Assembly (NCBI GenBank): GCA_025055115.1
Contig: JANWYJ010000079.1
Span: forward strand, 1-64,000
Reading direction: 5' to 3'
DNA: 64,000 nt
Source: Gemmata sp.
GTDB taxonomy: Bacteria; Planctomycetota; Planctomycetia; Gemmatales; Gemmataceae
Translations under genes and position numbers: made by a program
In this document: one piece after another, positions 35,443 through 45,709 of the stretch
How the letters are laid out: the number at the start of each line of letters is the position of its first letter
Position numbering within the stretch: the stretch's first letter is position 1
Notes under the pieces: model-generated
Databases searched by the model: none
What the model was told of the DNA's origin: nothing
Seen by the model: the letters and a program-made list of their open reading frames with translations, nothing else

Positions 35443-37209
35443 ATGACCGAAACCCAGACGCACCACAGCCCGGTCGCATCCGCCCACGAGCCGGGCCACG
35501 ATCACGATGATGGCCACGGCCACGGCCACGATCACCCGCCGGCACGGCCGTTCACCCGGCTGCGGCTTCTGCTCCAGCCGGAGCGGCGTGATATTTTCGC
35601 CATTATTCTTTTTGCCTTTGCCGTGGCGGTGTTGTCGTTGGCCACGCCGATCGCCGTGGAGACGTTGGTCAATACCGTGGCCTTTGGCATTCTCATGTGG
35701 CCGGTGATTGTTATCGCCACGGTGCTGATGTGCTGTCTGGGTTTGGCGGCGACGATCCGGGCCATGCAGGTGTACGTCATTGAGTGCCTGCAGCGCCGCT
35801 TGTTTGTCCGTGTTGTTGCCGATTATGCCTATCGCTTGCCGCGGTTGCGGCTCGAATCGTTTGACTATCGTTACGGGCCGGAATTGGTCAACCGCTTCTT
35901 CGATGTTTTGAATGTGCAAAAATCTGCGGCCACGCTGCTGATCGACGGGGTGTCCGTCATCGTCACTGCCGGCGTCGGCATGATCGTGCTCGCCTTCTAC
36001 CACCCCTTCCTGTTGGGCTTCGACATCATTCTCATCGCGCTGATGGCGTTCTTGATGTTCGGCTTGGGTTGGGGGGGGATTCGCACGAGCTTGGAAGAAT
36101 CGCACGCCAAGTACGATGTCGCCGCGTGGCTGGAGGAATTGCTCCGCTGTTTGCGAGCCTTCAAATTCGCCAGCGGCCAGACGTTGGCCCTGCACAAGGC
36201 CGATCAACTGGCCAATCAGTACGTGCGGGCCCGCGAACAACATTTCCGTATTGTCTGGCGACAAACACTCTTCGCGTTCGGCGTTCAGGTTGTTGCGAGC
36301 ACAACGCTACTTGGTTTGGGCGGCTACCTGGTCATCACGCAGCAACTGACGCTCGGCCAACTGGTGGCTGCGGAGATGATTGTGACGCTCGTGGTGGCCT
36401 CGGTTTCTCGGCTTGGCAAGTATGCTGAAGTCTTTTACGATTTAATGGCAGGAGCGGAGAAACTGGGCCTTATTACTGACTTGCCACTGGAACGAGAAGG
36501 AGGCGAGACCCCCCCGGATTCGGGCAAGGGTATCACGATCCGGGTCCGTGGCGTTGATCACATTATTCGCCATTCGCTGCCAACCGCTAGCGAATTGACG
36601 ATCGCGGCCAACGAACGGGTGGCCATTGTCGGCCCGCCGGGGTCGGGAAAAACGACATTTTTTGAATTCCTCTGTGGCTTGCGTGAATCCCGGCATGGCC
36701 GCGTGGAGATCGACGGCATCGACATCCGCTCGCTGTCGCTGGAATATCTCCGCGAACAGATGGCCTTGGTGGAATGGTCCGACATCTTCATCGGCACAGT
36801 GCATGAGAATGTCCGCGTCGGCCGCACGCACTTGAGCGCAGCCGATGTGCGTGATGCCCTCCAGGTTGTGGGGCTGCTCGGCGTGGTTCACGATTTACCC
36901 CAAGGCTTGGAAACGCAACTGGTACCCAGCGGCCGACCGCTCTCGGCCAGCCAGGCGTTGCGTCTGACGATTGCCCGAGCCATCGCTGGACGGCCACGCT
37001 TGCTCATTTTGGATGGTGTGTTAGATGCCCTTGATCTGCGGGAATGCCCCGAATTGTTGCCCTGTTTGTTCGATCGCCAAAACCCGTGGACGTTACTTGT
37101 CGCCTCCGCTAACCCGGTGGTGGTTGGCCTGTGCGATCGCATCATCAGCCTGTCCGCCACCGACCTGACGCGACTGGCCCAATTTACCGAACCGGGGAGC
37201 AATCCATGA
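35443..37209 (+). CDS. ABC exporter, fused membrane-ATPase, with degenerate ATPase motifs
   Basis: The 588-residue product begins with a His/Asp-rich stretch (about 7-31) that could bind metal. A six-helix exporter membrane domain (about 48-330) and a nucleotide-binding domain follow. Walker A VGPPGSGKTTF is intact and the signature is LSASQ. The Q-loop Gln is replaced (LVEWSDIF), the catalytic Glu after Walker B is Gly (LLILDGVLD) and the H-loop His is missing (TLLVASANP). So ATP may be bound but hydrolysed poorly unless it pairs with another ABC subunit. GGAGG precedes the ATG. The stop overlaps the HlyD-type start by four bases. Confidence 0.87.
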   Translation: MTETQTHHSPVASAHEPGHDHDDGHGHGHDHPPARPFTRLRLLLQPERRDIFAIILFAFAVAVLSLATPIAVETLVNTVAFGILMWPVIVIATVLMCCLGLAATIRAMQVYVIECLQRRLFVRVVADYAYRLPRLRLESFDYRYGPELVNRFFDVLNVQKSAATLLIDGVSVIVTAGVGMIVLAFYHPFLLGFDIILIALMAFLMFGLGWGGIRTSLEESHAKYDVAAWLEELLRCLRAFKFASGQTLALHKADQLANQYVRAREQHFRIVWRQTLFAFGVQVVASTTLLGLGGYLVITQQLTLGQLVAAEMIVTLVVASVSRLGKYAEVFYDLMAGAEKLGLITDLPLEREGGETPPDSGKGITIRVRGVDHIIRHSLPTASELTIAANERVAIVGPPGSGKTTFFEFLCGLRESRHGRVEIDGIDIRSLSLEYLREQMALVEWSDIFIGTVHENVRVGRTHLSAADVRDALQVVGLLGVVHDLPQGLETQLVPSGRPLSASQALRLTIARAIAGRPRLLILDGVLDALDLRECPELLPCLFDRQNPWTLLVASANPVVVGLCDRIISLSATDLTRLAQFTEPGSNP

Positions 37210-38597
37210 TTGCCACTGTCCGACCACGTCCGAGCTTTACGCCGCCCGGCTCGTTTGCGACTCTGCAGCGCGTCCGCACCCCCCGCAGCGCCCGGTGGAT
37301 GGGTCGTTTTCTGCTGTTGTGCTTCGTCTTTGGGCCGTTCATCCTGATCTTTGTCCCGTGGCAACAAACCGTTCGCGGGCGTGGACAAATTGTGGCCTAC
37401 GCGCCCACTGAACGCAAGCAGGTGGTCACGGCCCTCGTCAGTGGCCAGGTCCGCAAGTGGTATGTGGTCGAAGGTTCGCGAGTCAAGATGGGCGATCCGA
37501 TTGTCGATATTGATGATAACGACCCGGAACTGGAATCGCGCTTGTTGACACAAAAGGAATTCCAATTGGGTCGCAAAAAAGCGGCGGAAGATATTGTCGA
37601 TTTGCAGAAAAAAGCTTTGGCAGCGCAGATCGAGGCGCAAAACGCCGCGGTGCTAGCGGCCAAAGCCAACCGCGATGCCGCCAAACTCTTTATCAATGTG
37701 GCCAAGGAGACGAAAAAGAATAACGAGTTTGCCCGGGATTTTGAGAAGCGCCGCTACGATATGTTCGAACGGCTCTTCCGGGATCGGGAATTTGGCGGCC
37801 TCGAATCCGGACTCAACCGCGACGAAGCCAAAATGCGCTACGATCGCGCTGAAACCGATGTGGCCCGCGCCGAAGCGGAGATCAAACGGGCCGAAGCGAC
37901 ATTATTGACCAATGAATCCTTACTGTTACGGGCCGAAGCGGATGCCATTACAGCCGTCGCCACAGCCAACCGTGAACTCCGCCGAGCCGAGCAGGAACTG
38001 TTCAACATCGAACGCGAACTCCAGGATATCGAAAACCGCATTGAACGCTTCAAAGCCCGTTTTGTGAAGTCGCCCTGTGATGGGACCGTGTTCCGCATCT
38101 CCGCCAATGCCAGCCAGGGTGGCCAATTGGTCAAGGAGGGTGATGAACTGGCCGTGATCGTTCCCGACACCGAAGACCGTGTGGTGGAACTATTTATCAA
38201 TGGCGTCGACGCCCCCCTCATTGCGGCCCACATGGAGCAGACGGGGCGCGGCCCCCACGTGCGCTTGCAGTTTGAAGGATGGCCAGCGATCCAATTCGCG
38301 GGCTGGCCTTCAGTCGCGGTGGGAACCTTCGGCGGACGGGTGCGACAAATGGACCCCACCGATGACGGACACGGCCGGTTCCGCATCCTCGTGGAACCGG
38401 AAGAAATGTTTGAAGGCGATCAGTGGCCAGAAGGCATCTACTTGCGTCAAGGCAACCAGGCGGTCGGCTGGGTGTTCCTCAACCGGGTCACACTGGGATT
38501 CGAACTATGGCGACAGTTCAACGGATTCCCACCGGTCGTAGCCCCCAAACCGCCCAGCAAGGACGACAACAAACCGCCCAAGGTCAAAATCAAATAA
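37206..38597 (+). CDS. HlyD-type membrane fusion protein
   Basis: Membrane fusion proteins bridge an inner-membrane exporter and an outer-membrane channel. The 463 residues have one membrane helix (about 34-54), then a barrel-sandwich half ending near GDPIVDIDDNDP. A long helical hairpin (about 115-285) rich in Ala, Glu, Lys and Arg comes next, then the second lipoyl half (KSPCDGTVFRISAN) and a beta-barrel region. The tail is Pro/Lys-rich. The ATG overlaps the ABC stop (ATGA), so the two are translationally coupled. With the ABC and TolC-like genes it makes a type I-like export set. Confidence 0.9.
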   Translation: MIATVRPRPSFTPPGSFATLQRVRTPRSARWMGRFLLLCFVFGPFILIFVPWQQTVRGRGQIVAYAPTERKQVVTALVSGQVRKWYVVEGSRVKMGDPIVDIDDNDPELESRLLTQKEFQLGRKKAAEDIVDLQKKALAAQIEAQNAAVLAAKANRDAAKLFINVAKETKKNNEFARDFEKRRYDMFERLFRDREFGGLESGLNRDEAKMRYDRAETDVARAEAEIKRAEATLLTNESLLLRAEADAITAVATANRELRRAEQELFNIERELQDIENRIERFKARFVKSPCDGTVFRISANASQGGQLVKEGDELAVIVPDTEDRVVELFINGVDAPLIAAHMEQTGRGPHVRLQFEGWPAIQFAGWPSVAVGTFGGRVRQMDPTDDGHGRFRILVEPEEMFEGDQWPEGIYLRQGNQAVGWVFLNRVTLGFELWRQFNGFPPVVAPKPPSKDDNKPPKVKIK

Positions 38598-40351
38598 GCA
38601 CATCGGCCGCGATCATCACACTGGCGGGTCTGCTCCTCGCTGGCGGCGGCTGCGTCAGCACACCGCCCAGCCACCCGCCAGCCGCCGGCGAGGGTTGGCC
38701 CGCCCTGCCAGCCTCGCTGGCTCAGCCAACAGTCAGCCCGCAACGCCAGGCTCTGCCTCACCAGGCTCGGCCACAGCCTGGCTCGACCCGGACCGCGGCA
38801 GGCACGCCCATGCCAGCACTGACCAGCCCGCCGCATGATGCCATCCACCAGGCCGCCCATCGCGAAGCCGCCACACGCGACGAACGCTTTGTCCTCTTCC
38901 AACCCGAACAACTGCCGCCGCCGCGGCCGGTGGCGCCGAAACTCGGTGCGGAACCGCCCCCGCCACCCAAAGAACTGCCCCCGGTTGTTGGCTCGCCCCC
39001 CAGTGTTGGCGGGCCTCTCCGCCTGGAGGAAGTTCTCGAATCTGTCGAACGGCATTACCCGCTTCTGCGCGCCATTGAACAAGAACGTGCGATTACTGGC
39101 GGACGGTTATTGTCATCGTTGGGCGTCTTCGATTTCAATCTTCTTGCCTCCGTGGAAGGCCAAGGCACCACATACGACAACTTCCGCAGCGGAGCAGGTT
39201 TCAACCAGATGCTGCCTATCGCTGGCTTGGGGCTTTTCGCCGGCTATCGCCACGGTGTTGGCGACTTTCCCACCTATAACCTCGGCCAGAAAACCGCCGA
39301 CGGGGGCGAATTCCGCGCCGGCTTCAGCCTGCCGTTGCTCCGCGACCGAGCCATCGACCGCCCCCGGGCCAACGTGCAACAAGCTCGTATCGACCGGCAA
39401 ATCGCGGAACCGACCATCGAACGCCAACGCATCGACTTCCAACTCGCCGCGGCCCGCACCTACTGGAATTGGGTCGCTGCTGGACAGCGACTGAAAGTCG
39501 TGCAGGGCCTGGTAGACTTGGCGCTTGAACGCGATGAGCAACTGAAACGTCAGGTGGAGATCGAACGGATCGCCAATATCGAACGGATTGATAATCAACA
39601 GAACCTGGCCCTCCGCTACGGGTTGTTGATTCAAGCGCAGCGAACATTTCAGCAGGCGACCATCGAATTATCGCTGTTCCTCCGCGACGAGCTGGGGCAA
39701 CCCACACTCGCCAGTTTGGAGCGCTTGCCAGATTTTCCCGCCATTGAGCCGGTCGATCTGCGTCGCTTCGAGGAAGCCTTGCGGATCGCCTTTGAGCTGC
39801 GCCCCGAACCGCGGCGGCTGCGGCTGCAACGGGACCGCGTCGCCATTGAATTCGAGTTGGCTCGCAACCATTTGCTACCAGCGGTTAACGCGGTCGTGGC
39901 CGCCTCACAGGATGTCGGACCAGGGAAAAGTTCCCTGTCGGGACCCAATGGTTTGGACCGGACGAACCTTTCCGCAGCTTTGGCCTTCCAACTGCCGGTG
40001 CAACGGCGCGATGCCCAAGGCCGGATGTTGGCGGCCCAAGGGCTACTCATTCAATTGGAACAACAACTCCGGCAGGCCGAAGATGTGGTACGGGCCGAAG
40101 TCCAGGACACCTTCACGGCCCTGGAACGTGCTTACGAGTTTTACCAACAGGCGAAAAATCGCGTCGAGTTGGCCCGGATTGTCGCCCGCGGTGAACGCGA
40201 GTTGCTCCGGCAGGGGCGCAGTACGGTTCTGGCGGTGACACTGCGGGAGCAGGCCGCTTTCGATGCCGAGGTGATTGAAATCGACGCCCAACTTAATTAC
40301 TTCCGGGCCTTGGCCGCCTTCCGCGCCGCATTGGGTATTGGTGGCAAGTGA
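38507..40351 (+). CDS. TolC-family outer-membrane efflux protein
   Basis: The channel component of export systems. The recognisable protein begins with a lipoprotein-like signal (IITLAGLLLAGGGC) just after the HlyD stop, then a Pro-rich linker of about 100 residues. The TolC repeat region follows from LRLEEVLESVERHYPLL, with helical repeats up to the C terminus. The start is unsure: the ATG at 38507 lies within the HlyD gene (91-base overlap), a GTG at 38423 is also in frame, and no normal start codon lies between 38507 and the signal. The gene is convergent with the metal RND operon, whose own outer-membrane channel is missing, so it could serve both. Confidence 0.8.
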   Translation: MATVQRIPTGRSPQTAQQGRQQTAQGQNQISTSAAIITLAGLLLAGGGCVSTPPSHPPAAGEGWPALPASLAQPTVSPQRQALPHQARPQPGSTRTAAGTPMPALTSPPHDAIHQAAHREAATRDERFVLFQPEQLPPPRPVAPKLGAEPPPPPKELPPVVGSPPSVGGPLRLEEVLESVERHYPLLRAIEQERAITGGRLLSSLGVFDFNLLASVEGQGTTYDNFRSGAGFNQMLPIAGLGLFAGYRHGVGDFPTYNLGQKTADGGEFRAGFSLPLLRDRAIDRPRANVQQARIDRQIAEPTIERQRIDFQLAAARTYWNWVAAGQRLKVVQGLVDLALERDEQLKRQVEIERIANIERIDNQQNLALRYGLLIQAQRTFQQATIELSLFLRDELGQPTLASLERLPDFPAIEPVDLRRFEEALRIAFELRPEPRRLRLQRDRVAIEFELARNHLLPAVNAVVAASQDVGPGKSSLSGPNGLDRTNLSAALAFQLPVQRRDAQGRMLAAQGLLIQLEQQLRQAEDVVRAEVQDTFTALERAYEFYQQAKNRVELARIVARGERELLRQGRSTVLAVTLREQAAFDAEVIEIDAQLNYFRALAAFRAALGIGGK

Positions 40352-40412
40352 CGCGGAGTCCCTCCGTCGTCGTCTGCGGCGGCCGGGTTTGGCTCGCGGA
40401 TGGACCCTTCAT

Positions 40413-40892
40413 TCACTTTTTGGCGGGTTTCTCCGCGAATTCGCCGCTATATGGTTTCCCGTCCAGTACCCCCGTCACAGTCCCTTTGTACTCCATTTCC
40501 TGGGCGAAGCCATCGTGCTGACCGGTGAACTGGTGGGCTTTGCCCTCGGCATCGGGATCGGCAGCGCGCAGGTCCACTTCGATCGGCGGTTCGGTATTGG
40601 TCACGATCAGCCGCAGTTTCTCGGCCTTGACGCGCACCGGTGTTTTTTGATCGACGCCGAAAAGCCAGATGGTCGCTTCTTTCTTGCCATGATCCGGTCG
40701 GAATTCGCCGTGGTATTTGCCGAAATCGAAGATCGTGCCGCCGTGGGGGCCTTCGCCATGTTCGTGGTCATCGTCGTTGGAATCGGCAGGTTGGGTCGAT
40801 GGCGAAGGGGTTGGCGCTTGGGGGTTGTTGCAACCCACCGCGGCGAATAAGCCCCATGTGAGGACAACCCAAGCCGGTATGGACCAGTTCAT
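40413..40892 (-). CDS. His-rich small lipoprotein of the metal efflux operon
   Basis: The 159 residues start with a lipoprotein signal and lipobox AVGC (Cys21). A Pro/Ser/Thr linker and a His/Asp cluster DDDHEHGEGPHGG follow, then a beta-rich domain without recognised family. The His-rich part suggests binding of a transition metal in the periplasm. Its ATG overlaps the RND pump stop by four bases, so it is the last gene of that operon. GGAG lies seven bases before the start. Exact metal and role are unknown. Confidence 0.78.
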   Translation of the reverse strand: MNWSIPAWVVLTWGLFAAVGCNNPQAPTPSPSTQPADSNDDDHEHGEGPHGGTIFDFGKYHGEFRPDHGKKEATIWLFGVDQKTPVRVKAEKLRLIVTNTEPPIEVDLRAADPDAEGKAHQFTGQHDGFAQEMEYKGTVTGVLDGKPYSGEFAEKPAKK

Positions 40893-43800
40893 CGCTCAAC
40901 TCCGTGGTGAGAATCACTCCCCGGGTATGGCTCCCCTCCCACCGCGGGAGGTTGCGCCCAGGGATCGGTGCCCGGATGGCGGGCGGCGAGACGTTCGGCG
41001 TCGTGACCGCTGAAGCGCCAGAACAGGCCGGGGTGAATCAGAAATTCGCAAAAGGTACTGGTGGCAAGACCACCGAGAATCACGGTAGCCACCGGGTAGA
41101 GAATTTCGCGACCGGGTTTCAACCCCTCGGCGACCAAAGGTACCAGCGCCAGGGCCGCGGCCAGTGCGGTCATCAGCACCGGCGCCAGCCGCTCCAGACT
41201 GCCGCGAAGAATCATGTGTTGGGTGAAGCGTTCTCCTTCTTCGCGCATCAAGTGCATATAGTGGGAAACCAAGAGAATCCCGTTGCGGGTGGCGATGCCG
41301 CCCAGGGAGATAAAACCGACCAGGCTGGCCACCGTGAGCGTCTGCTCGGTGATGACCAAGGCCAAAACGCCCCCGATGAAGGCTGTGGGAATGGCGTTGA
41401 GAATTTGCAGCACAATGCGCCAGGAGGGAAACAACAGCAACAGCACCGCGAAGATACCCACAACGGAGACAGCGGCCAGCATCGTCATCAGTCGGGTGGC
41501 GCGGCGCTGGTTTTCAAATTGCCCGCCGTAATCGACCAGATAGCCCGGTGGCAGTGTGGGCTTGATCCGTTCATCGACTCGCTTTTGAATATCGCGGACC
41601 GTCGAGGCCAGGTCACGCCCTTGGACGTTGCAGCGAATGATGATGCGGCGGCGGATGTTTTCGCGGTTGATGGTATTGGGTCCGAGGCCTTCGCGAATGT
41701 CGGCCACTTCGCCGAGTAGGACCGGTTTTTGCCCCGGTCGGTCGATGCGCAGCCGGCCGAGGTTGGGTAAATCCGTTCGGAACGGTTCATCGAGCCGCAC
41801 CACCAGATCGAAGCGTTTCTGCCCTTCGACAATTTCCGAAACCTCTTCGCCTTGCAAGGCGGTCTTGACCACACTGGCGACTTCGGCCCGGGTCAAACCG
41901 TGGAAGGCCAAATCCGCCGGGCGCAAGCGCACATGAATTTCCCCGGTTGCTTGTTGCAACTCCACAATCGGTGTCACCACACCCGGTATATCGGCAATGG
42001 CCGTTTTGAGCCGTTCCGCTTCGCGTTTGAGAATATCGAGGTCGTCGCCATACAGCTTGATGGCGATCTGAGCGGCCACCCCGGAGACGGCGTGGGAGAT
42101 GAGGTGGGCCAGTGGCTGCTCGGCGTCGATGTCCGCACCTGGAGCGACTTCTTTCAAGTCGGCCAGAAGTCGTTTCAGCACTTCCTCACGCGTCAAGCCC
42201 GACTCGGGGTTGATGCTCAGAATGTATTCGGTGCGGTTGATGGGTTCGACATGCTCATCGCGTCCGGCACGTCCGGTGCGTCGCGCAAAGTGCAGCACGA
42301 GGCCGTGGGGGTTGTTTTCGGTCTTTTGTAAATACTTCAGGCGTGCATCAATGACACGGCAGAGGGTGTTCGACGCTTCGAGGGACGAACCCACCGGGAG
42401 GGCCACGTTGACTTGCACACTGCCTTCATCAAAAGGCGGCAGGAAATCGGCCCCCAAGCGGGTCAATTGCCAACCGGCCAGCGCCACCACAACCCACGTC
42501 AGCACGATCAGCAACAGTGCCCGCTTCATACTGAAGCGGATGAGTGGCCGAGCCAGGAATTTCAGCAACCGGAGCAAAGGGCCATCGCGTTCGGCATGAA
42601 CTGCCCGCGACCGCGCCAGCAAGTAGTACGACATCACAGGCGTTACTGTGACCGACACCCAAAGCGACGCCAGAATCGAGACAATGTAGGCCAAACCCAG
42701 TGGAGCAAACAAGCGGCCTTCAATTCCTGACAGAGCAAACAAGGGCAGAAATACCAAGACGACGACGGACGTCCCAAAGACGATCGCCGAGCGGATTTCG
42801 CGGCTGGCTTCATACACCACACGCAACGGATGCTGGGGTTGAGCTGCGTGATTGTTCTCGCGCAAACGGCGGAAGATATTCTCGACATCCACAATGGCAT
42901 CGTCGACCAATTCGCCCATCGCCACGGCGATACCGCCGAGGGTCATCACGTTGATCGACAATTCCGTCCCGGTCAGTTGCCCGATGACCTTGAATACCAT
43001 GACGGTTACTGCGATTGAGAGCGGAATGGCCGTCAGGGAGATGAACGTCGTGCGGACGTTCATCAAGAAGAGTGTCAAGAGAATCAACACCAGCAAGGCC
43101 CCCAAAACCAGGGCTTCGCCGACGTTATAGATGCCCCGATCGATGAAGTTCTTCAGTTGAAACAGCTCGTGATGGACGACAACATCCGGGGGCAAGCCCG
43201 GTTCGAGTTCGTAAAGCGCTTGATGAACCGCATCGGTGACAGCCCGCGTATCGGCATGCGGTTGTTTGACGATGGTGAGCAGTACACCAGCCATGCCGTT
43301 GACGCTCGCATCACCACGTTTGAGTTCCGAGCCTTCCACGACCCGAGCGATTTGGCCCAGCAGAATTGGCCGGGCGGTGAGCGTGGTAGTCGCCGCCGAC
43401 GGATCGCGGGCTTCGGGATGAATATCCTCCTGAGGGGGTGGGGGTTTGACCACCACTTGCTGCAGATCCGCGATCACCTTCGCTGGGTCCGGGCCGAGCA
43501 ACGCCAGAACGCGAATCGGCTTCTCACCATCACCACGGACATCGTAGCCACCGCTGGTATTGAGGTTGCTGGCGCGGAGGGCTGCTTCCACTTCGGGTAC
43601 GGTCACATGAAATTCCCGCATCGCCACCGGGTTGAGCAGCACCTGGTACTGTTTCCGTTCCCCGCCGAGCACCATCACGTCGGCCACACCAGGCACCCGG
43701 AGCAATCGCGGCCGGATCGTGAAATGCGCCAGCGTACCCAGTTCCAGCGGCGAGGTCGAATGGTCTTTGGACGTGACACCCACGAGCATGATCTGGCCCA

Positions 43801-44206
43801 TGATCGAACTGGGGGGTGTCATTTGCGGTTTGATGCCCGAGGGAAGTTGGTCCATCACGGTGGCGATGCGTTCTTGCACGGTTTGCCGCGCTGCCCGCAC
43901 TTCGACATTCCATCCGAATTCGACGTAGATCACCGCCACACCCGCAGCGCATTGGCCGCGGACGGCTTCCACGCCATTGGCACCGAGGATGGCGGCTTCC
44001 AGTGGATAGGCCACCCGAGCCTCGATGTCGTCGGGAGCCATGCCCGGGCATTCGATAAGTAGCACCACGCGCGGCCGATCGAGATCAGGCAGCACATCAA
44101 TCGGCAAGGTTGTGGCCAGGTACGATCCATACAGCAACACCATGATGGCAGCGAGGACCACCAGAGCGCGATAGCGCAAAGAAGTGCGAATAAGTCGGTC
44201 GAGCAT
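40889..44206 (-). CDS. Heavy-metal efflux RND pump, CzcA/CusA type
   Basis: The inner-membrane proton-driven pump exports metal ions through a tripartite complex. The 1105 residues show RND architecture: helix 1, a large periplasmic loop, six helices, a second loop and five more helices. Blocks typical of the HME class include IDVLPDLDRPRV, the acidic pore region MGELVDDAIVDVENIFRRL, PPFDEGSVQVNVALP and LSGIEGRLFAPLG. It is a little longer than usual, with an insert near residues 240-265. A ribosome site overlaps the adaptor stop, nine bases away. Which metal (Cu/Ag or Zn/Co/Cd) is moved cannot be decided here. Confidence 0.92.
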   Translation of the reverse strand: MLDRLIRTSLRYRALVVLAAIMVLLYGSYLATTLPIDVLPDLDRPRVVLLIECPGMAPDDIEARVAYPLEAAILGANGVEAVRGQCAAGVAVIYVEFGWNVEVRAARQTVQERIATVMDQLPSGIKPQMTPPSSIMGQIMLVGVTSKDHSTSPLELGTLAHFTIRPRLLRVPGVADVMVLGGERKQYQVLLNPVAMREFHVTVPEVEAALRASNLNTSGGYDVRGDGEKPIRVLALLGPDPAKVIADLQQVVVKPPPPQEDIHPEARDPSAATTTLTARPILLGQIARVVEGSELKRGDASVNGMAGVLLTIVKQPHADTRAVTDAVHQALYELEPGLPPDVVVHHELFQLKNFIDRGIYNVGEALVLGALLVLILLTLFLMNVRTTFISLTAIPLSIAVTVMVFKVIGQLTGTELSINVMTLGGIAVAMGELVDDAIVDVENIFRRLRENNHAAQPQHPLRVVYEASREIRSAIVFGTSVVVLVFLPLFALSGIEGRLFAPLGLAYIVSILASLWVSVTVTPVMSYYLLARSRAVHAERDGPLLRLLKFLARPLIRFSMKRALLLIVLTWVVVALAGWQLTRLGADFLPPFDEGSVQVNVALPVGSSLEASNTLCRVIDARLKYLQKTENNPHGLVLHFARRTGRAGRDEHVEPINRTEYILSINPESGLTREEVLKRLLADLKEVAPGADIDAEQPLAHLISHAVSGVAAQIAIKLYGDDLDILKREAERLKTAIADIPGVVTPIVELQQATGEIHVRLRPADLAFHGLTRAEVASVVKTALQGEEVSEIVEGQKRFDLVVRLDEPFRTDLPNLGRLRIDRPGQKPVLLGEVADIREGLGPNTINRENIRRRIIIRCNVQGRDLASTVRDIQKRVDERIKPTLPPGYLVDYGGQFENQRRATRLMTMLAAVSVVGIFAVLLLLFPSWRIVLQILNAIPTAFIGGVLALVITEQTLTVASLVGFISLGGIATRNGILLVSHYMHLMREEGERFTQHMILRGSLERLAPVLMTALAAALALVPLVAEGLKPGREILYPVATVILGGLATSTFCEFLIHPGLFWRFSGHDAERLAARHPGTDPWAQPPAVGGEPYPGSDSHHGVER

Positions 44207-44215
44207 GGGCCAGCC

Positions 44216-45589
44216 CTAGTCGTGTTCTTCGTGGAAGGTTCCATCGGCGTGCCAGTGGCCTTTTTTGCCGCCAGCACCCATCGCTGCCGCTTGAAAGGCT
44301 TTCAGAGCGCGGTTGACCGCGGCCGCGTTGTTGCGCAGCAGATAGACGCCCGGTTCGATACCGTTGCCGCGAGCGATAGCAACATTGAGCCGATCTTCAC
44401 CCACAATCACAGCCCGACGGCGTTCAAACGCCTCACCGTTTTGACGAAAAACGTAAGCATCGGCACCCTCACGAACAACGGCGTCCGCGGGAAGGACAAA
44501 GACCTGGGGAATCGTACCGGTGGGAATGCGAAGGCGCACGTGCCGCCCAGGTCGGTAACGCCAAGCCAGGTACATTTTGCCGTCGCGTTCGTAAGGTTTG
44601 ACATCATTGACCAGCCCGACGTAAAACGGGAAGGTCCGTGTCGCTGCATCGGTCTTACCCACCGAGCGGATAACCAGTTGCGTCTCCTCCAAACCCACAC
44701 CGTGATGGTGGTGATGGTCTTGGAAATCGACCCCGATAGCGCGACCATCACCAGTCGCATCGGTGACAAGATCGGCTTCCGTTTCAAAGGCCTGGCCTTG
44801 GATGAGCACTTCCCGGTAATCGGCCAGCCGCGCCAGCAGTTGCCCGGTGATGACCCCCTGCCCTTGGGTGACAGCAATCGACTCCACTTCAAACGGATAA
44901 GACGTGGACTCAGTCCCACCGACCGCTGGCTGTGCTGTGGGTGCCCTGACCACGATCTCCGTGATGAAATCTCCCGCTTCGGCTTGCTTTACCTGGTCGT
45001 CGGAAAAGCCAAAAAGCTTCAGTTGCCGCCGAAAGCCTTCGCGTTGGGTGGTCAGCCGGCGGATGGTGTTTTCCTCATCGAGCAGTTCAAAAGCGGCTTT
45101 GGTGCCGATGTCCACCAACCGTTTGATCTGATCGCGACGGGCCGTGGCGGCGATGAGGTCTTTGGCCGAGCGCGCCAGCTCGGTTTGAATCGTCTGGACC
45201 AATTCACTGGTCAGAAGAATCGTGAACAACGGATCGCCCGGACGAACCGCTTCACCAGGGACCACATGAATCTGGGCGACAATGCCGGCCATCGGCACCG
45301 ACACCGCCCGGGCACGCCCTGGAACATCGACCATCACCCCCGGAATTTCAATCACCTTCTGGTAGGTGGCCAGGCGGGCCTCTTCACTGCGTAGCCCCAG
45401 CCCGCGCACGGCTTCCTCACTGAGTTTCACACTGGTGATTTCCACCGCGGCGGCAGGCGATGCTGCCGCGGGAGCTAGCCGAGACGTTTCCACCCCCAGC
45501 CAACGTTCACGCTCACGCCACGCCCCCCAACCGATGGCCGCGAGCAATGACACCAACCCCACCCAGCGCATCACACGACGCCACCACAT
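44216..45589 (-). CDS. Periplasmic adaptor of heavy-metal RND efflux (CzcB/CusB type)
   Basis: The 457 residues have an N-terminal membrane anchor or signal (about 8-22), then VSVPMAGIVAQIHVVPGEAVRPGDPLF, a lipoyl half. A helical hairpin (about 110-180), the second half and a beta-barrel part with YRPGRHVRLRIPTG follow. Two features point to metal contact: a DHHHHHG cluster near residue 293 and a C-terminal HWHADGTFHEEHD. GAGG lies six bases before the ATG. It is the second gene of the operon, after the His-rich small protein and before the pump. Confidence 0.9.
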   Translation of the reverse strand: MWWRRVMRWVGLVSLLAAIGWGAWRERERWLGVETSRLAPAAASPAAAVEITSVKLSEEAVRGLGLRSEEARLATYQKVIEIPGVMVDVPGRARAVSVPMAGIVAQIHVVPGEAVRPGDPLFTILLTSELVQTIQTELARSAKDLIAATARRDQIKRLVDIGTKAAFELLDEENTIRRLTTQREGFRRQLKLFGFSDDQVKQAEAGDFITEIVVRAPTAQPAVGGTESTSYPFEVESIAVTQGQGVITGQLLARLADYREVLIQGQAFETEADLVTDATGDGRAIGVDFQDHHHHHGVGLEETQLVIRSVGKTDAATRTFPFYVGLVNDVKPYERDGKMYLAWRYRPGRHVRLRIPTGTIPQVFVLPADAVVREGADAYVFRQNGEAFERRRAVIVGEDRLNVAIARGNGIEPGVYLLRNNAAAVNRALKAFQAAAMGAGGKKGHWHADGTFHEEHD

Positions 45590-45709
45590 AAGGCACCTCG
45601 CCGTAAAAGCAATGTATAAAAAGACTTAGGATTGAATGAAGAGTGTCACCGACGTGGGAGCAATACACCCGAACGGGCCGCTCGCCCAAGCGCGCAGGGA
45701 ATCAGCCGG

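Noticed and set aside
36628-37120. Pseudogene call for the ABC exporter
   Set aside because: Frame, length, Walker A and translational coupling to the HlyD gene are intact, so loss of catalytic residues looks like specialisation rather than decay.
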